20,809 bases of DNA from Paulinella micropora (taxonomy: Eukaryota; Cercozoa; Imbricatea; Euglyphida), in assembly GCA_009731375.1 (NCBI GenBank), contig BJOX01000123.1, forward strand, positions 537,132 through 557,940, in the 5' to 3' direction. The translations under genes were made by a program, and so were the position numbers. Shown one piece after another: positions 19,192 to 20,809 of this stretch (the stretch's first letter is position 1; the number at the start of each line of letters is the position of its first letter). Below the pieces are notes generated by a model. The model was given only the letters and a program-made list of their open reading frames with translations. It was not told where the DNA came from and made no database searches.

Positions 19192-19423
19192 GTTCATCTA
19201 TCTGCCTTTTTCTTCAACGACCAACCTCCTCTTCTTTTTTCCAGAACTATCTATTTATCTGTCTATCTATCTATTCTATCTATCTATCTATCTATCTATC
19301 TGCCTTTTTCGTCAACGACCAACCTCCTCTTCTTTTTTCCAGAACTATCTATCTAATATCTATCTATCTATCTATCTGCCTTTTTCTTCAACGACCTACC
19401 TCCTCTTCTTTTTTCCAGAACAC
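19149..19423 (+). repeat. (ATCT)n with three copies of an intron end (ctgcctttttcttcaacgac...ttccag)
   Basis: A 46-base islet with a good polypyrimidine tract and AG (…cctcctcttcttttttccag) lies at 19202-19247, 19300-19345 and 19376-19422. The first two stop at AGAAC and go into (ATCT)n. The third continues into the block at 19420-19531. It has the form of a 3' splice site, but what it serves is not clear. Confidence 0.7.
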
Positions 19424-19531
19424 AGTCTGCCCGTGATTCCCATCCCGGGCACATGCACAGTACACAAATTGCTGTTTGATGTGAAACTGCGTTCCTTTGC
19501 AAGGACTACATTCCTTTTGCGATATCTCATC
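19420..19531 (+). other. Exon-like block of unknown identity, copy 1
   Basis: Directly after the AG of the third intron-end copy. Joined to e7 in phase 1 it would read EHSLPVIPIPGTCT and on (VHKLLFDVKLRSF...) without a stop. This does not resemble any isocitrate dehydrogenase segment and has no clear donor. It ends at gatatctc and passes into (ATCT)n. A second copy, lacking the first ~15 bases, is at 20324-20416. It could be an alternative exon, an exon of something else or plain intron sequence. Confidence 0.4.
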
Positions 19532-19579
19532 TATCTATCTATGCTATCTATCTTATCTATCTATCTATCTATCTATCTG

Positions 19580-19612
<33 letters not shown>

Positions 19613-19742
19613 ATATCTATCTATCTATCTATCTATTTATCTATCCTATCTATCTATCCTATCTATCTATCTATCTATCTACCTACCTACCTACCTACCT
19701 ACCTACCTACCTACCTACCTACCTACCTACCTACCTACCTAC

Positions 19743-19789
<47 letters not shown>

Positions 19790-19798
19790 GTTACTCTA
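19532..19798. repeat. (ATCT)n and (ACCT)n
   Basis: Simple repeats up to the first truncated e8 copy. Confidence 0.95.
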
Positions 19799-19799
19799 G

Positions 19800-19980
19800 G
19801 CGTACTAGGCATGTCTACCTATCTAATCTATCTAATCTATCTATTTATCTATCTATCTATCTATCTATCTATATATCTATATATCTATATATCTATATAT
19901 CTATCTATCTACTCTAGGCGTACAAGGCATTTCTACCTATCTAATCTAGCTAATCTATCTATCTATCTATCTATCTATCC

Positions 19981-20013
<33 letters not shown>

Positions 20014-20054
20014 CTCTAGGCGTACAAGGCATGTCTACCTATCTAATCTATCTA

Positions 20055-20103
<49 letters not shown>

Positions 20104-20144
20104 CTCTAGGCGTACAAGGCATGTCTACCTATCTAATCTATCTA

Positions 20145-20178
<34 letters not shown>

Positions 20179-20201
20179 TCTAGGCGTACAAGGCATGTCT
20201 A
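19800..20201 (+). pseudogene. Five truncated copies of exon e8 in (ATCT)n
   Basis: After ctctag or ttctag, copies begin at 19800, 19918, 20020, 20110 and 20184 with GCGTACAAGGCATGTC, then break to tacctatctaatctatctaatc, the same junction each time. The unit length falls from about 118 to 75 bp along the array because the (ATCT)n shortens. The first copy has a stop (GTAC-TAG). Confidence 0.85.
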
Positions 20202-20263
20202 CCTATCTAATCTATCTAATCTATCTATCTATCTATCTATCTATCTATATCTATCTATTCTAG

Positions 20264-20295
20264 GCGTACAAGGCATGTCCCGTTACCCCGAGATG
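20264..20295 (+). CDS. Isocitrate dehydrogenase-like gene, exon e8, 3' end not found
   Basis: After acceptor TATTCTAG (AG 20262-20263) two bases complete Gly with e7, then VQGMSRYPEM. RPAK-GVQGM-SRYPEM fits the segment after ANIRP, where E. coli isocitrate dehydrogenase has a QG..(S/T)P...HPE stretch before the DMVIFREN strand. The sequence then becomes (ATCT)n at gagatgatctatc with no GT donor. So either this too is a truncated copy and the complete exon is beyond the window, or a donor is hidden in the repeat. Given the order seen at e3, e5 and e7 (partial copies first, full copy last), the first option is more likely. Confidence 0.65.
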
Positions 20296-20296
20296 A

Positions 20297-20434
20297 TCTA
20301 TCTATCTATCTATCTATCTATCTTCCCATCCCGGACACATGCACAGTACACAAATTACTGTTTGATGTGAAACTGCGTTCCTTTGCAAGGACTACATTTC
20401 TTTTGCGACATCTCATCTATCTATCTATATATAC

Positions 20435-20465
<31 letters not shown>

Positions 20466-20490
20466 CGTCTATCAATCTATCTATCTATTT
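20297..20490. repeat. (ATCT)n with copy 2 of the exon-like block
   Basis: The block at 20324-20416 repeats 19433-19531 with a few substitutions (cgggcacatg/cggacacatg, attgctg/attactg, gatatctc/gacatctc). (ATCT)n lies on both sides. Confidence 0.75.
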
Positions 20491-20809
20491 TGCTCATGTC
20501 CACCCTTACGAAGATCCTTCGAGCCTCCTCGAAAAGAAGAGTCCAAAAAGTGCACGTCCATCCGGACTATGAGTCACAACCCGGCATTGTCAACCCGGAT
20601 TCCACCCACAGTGTTGACGCCGAGACATACTCTCATTTCGTCCAAGAAGTGCCCCGAAAGAACCAATCGAAAGAAGAAAGCACCTGATTTTGCCATCAAC
20701 ACCAAGCGTATGGAAAGACATTGAAGAAGAACTCCAATCCGCCCTCCCTCTCATCCTCCCCTTATCTCTCATCCTGCATTCCGTCATAGCCGTCCAGTGT
20801 TGCATAGCC
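20491..20809 (+). other. Unique sequence at the right end, unassigned open frame
   Basis: Ordinary-complexity DNA to the window end. From 20618, after a TGA at 20615-20617, one + frame is open to the edge (64 codons: RRDILSFRPRSAPKEP..., then SVWKDIEEELQSAL). A second frame is open at 20383-20724 and a third to 20687, so openness alone says little. The Arg/Pro-rich text and WKDIEEEL are reminiscent of retroelement spacer regions, but I recognise no family. Confidence 0.25.

Overview
This is nuclear DNA of a eukaryote. It has spliceosomal introns with GT-AG ends, a tRNA-derived SINE present twice, and the tail of a non-LTR retrotransposon reverse transcriptase. Most of the 20.8 kb is simple-sequence DNA: (ATCT)n, (ATGT)n, (ACT)n, (TTA)n, (ATC)n/(GAT)n, (CTT)n, (CAA)n, (AT)n and (AG)n. 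SINEs and a Jockey/CR1-like LINE fit an animal best, but a protist with such elements cannot be excluded and I do not name a species.

The one gene I can support was found by reading the short non-repetitive islets for splice phase. On the + strand, eight small exons (e1-e8, 32-100 nt) lie in order at 5586-5685, 7751-7821, 11330-11366, 13076-13127, 15111-15168, 16951-17006, 19112-19148 and 20264-20295. Their phases join without a conflict, there is no stop, and the joined peptide is collinear with the N-terminal part of the isocitrate/isopropylmalate dehydrogenase family: the GDGVGPE nucleotide-binding loop, KGPL, S-x-N-x-x-x-R, and ANIRP. The S-x-N pair points to an isocitrate dehydrogenase rather than an isopropylmalate dehydrogenase. 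e1 looks like a mitochondrial presequence. The gene runs off both ends: the start codon and the catalytic C-terminal half are not seen.

The striking part is the architecture. Exons e2-e8 are each accompanied by truncated copies of themselves (4, 11, 4, 7, 12, 5 and 5 copies respectively), and e1 perhaps by one. These are exon edges with their own splice site, separated by microsatellite. The copies differ largely at third codon positions, they often break where the exon sequence resembles the repeat, and the repeats often continue the splice-site sequence (AAAG|GTATCT into (ATCT)n, AAAG|GTATGT into (ATGT)n, ATATAG after (AT)n).

Layout: 1-1195, repeats with a four-times repeated islet and a 26-bp tandem duplication. 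1196-2085, unique sequence without a recognised gene. 2087-3715, (ACT)n with dispersed-repeat fragments and SINE copy 1. 4234-4842, broken LINE on the minus strand. 4843-5577, (ACT)n. From 5586 to 20295, the dehydrogenase exons and their repeat-filled introns, with SINE copy 2 at 12043-12311 and a large palindrome near 10676. 20417-20809, repeat and then a unique tail with an unassigned open frame. Seven runs of N mark assembly gaps, mostly inside simple repeats.
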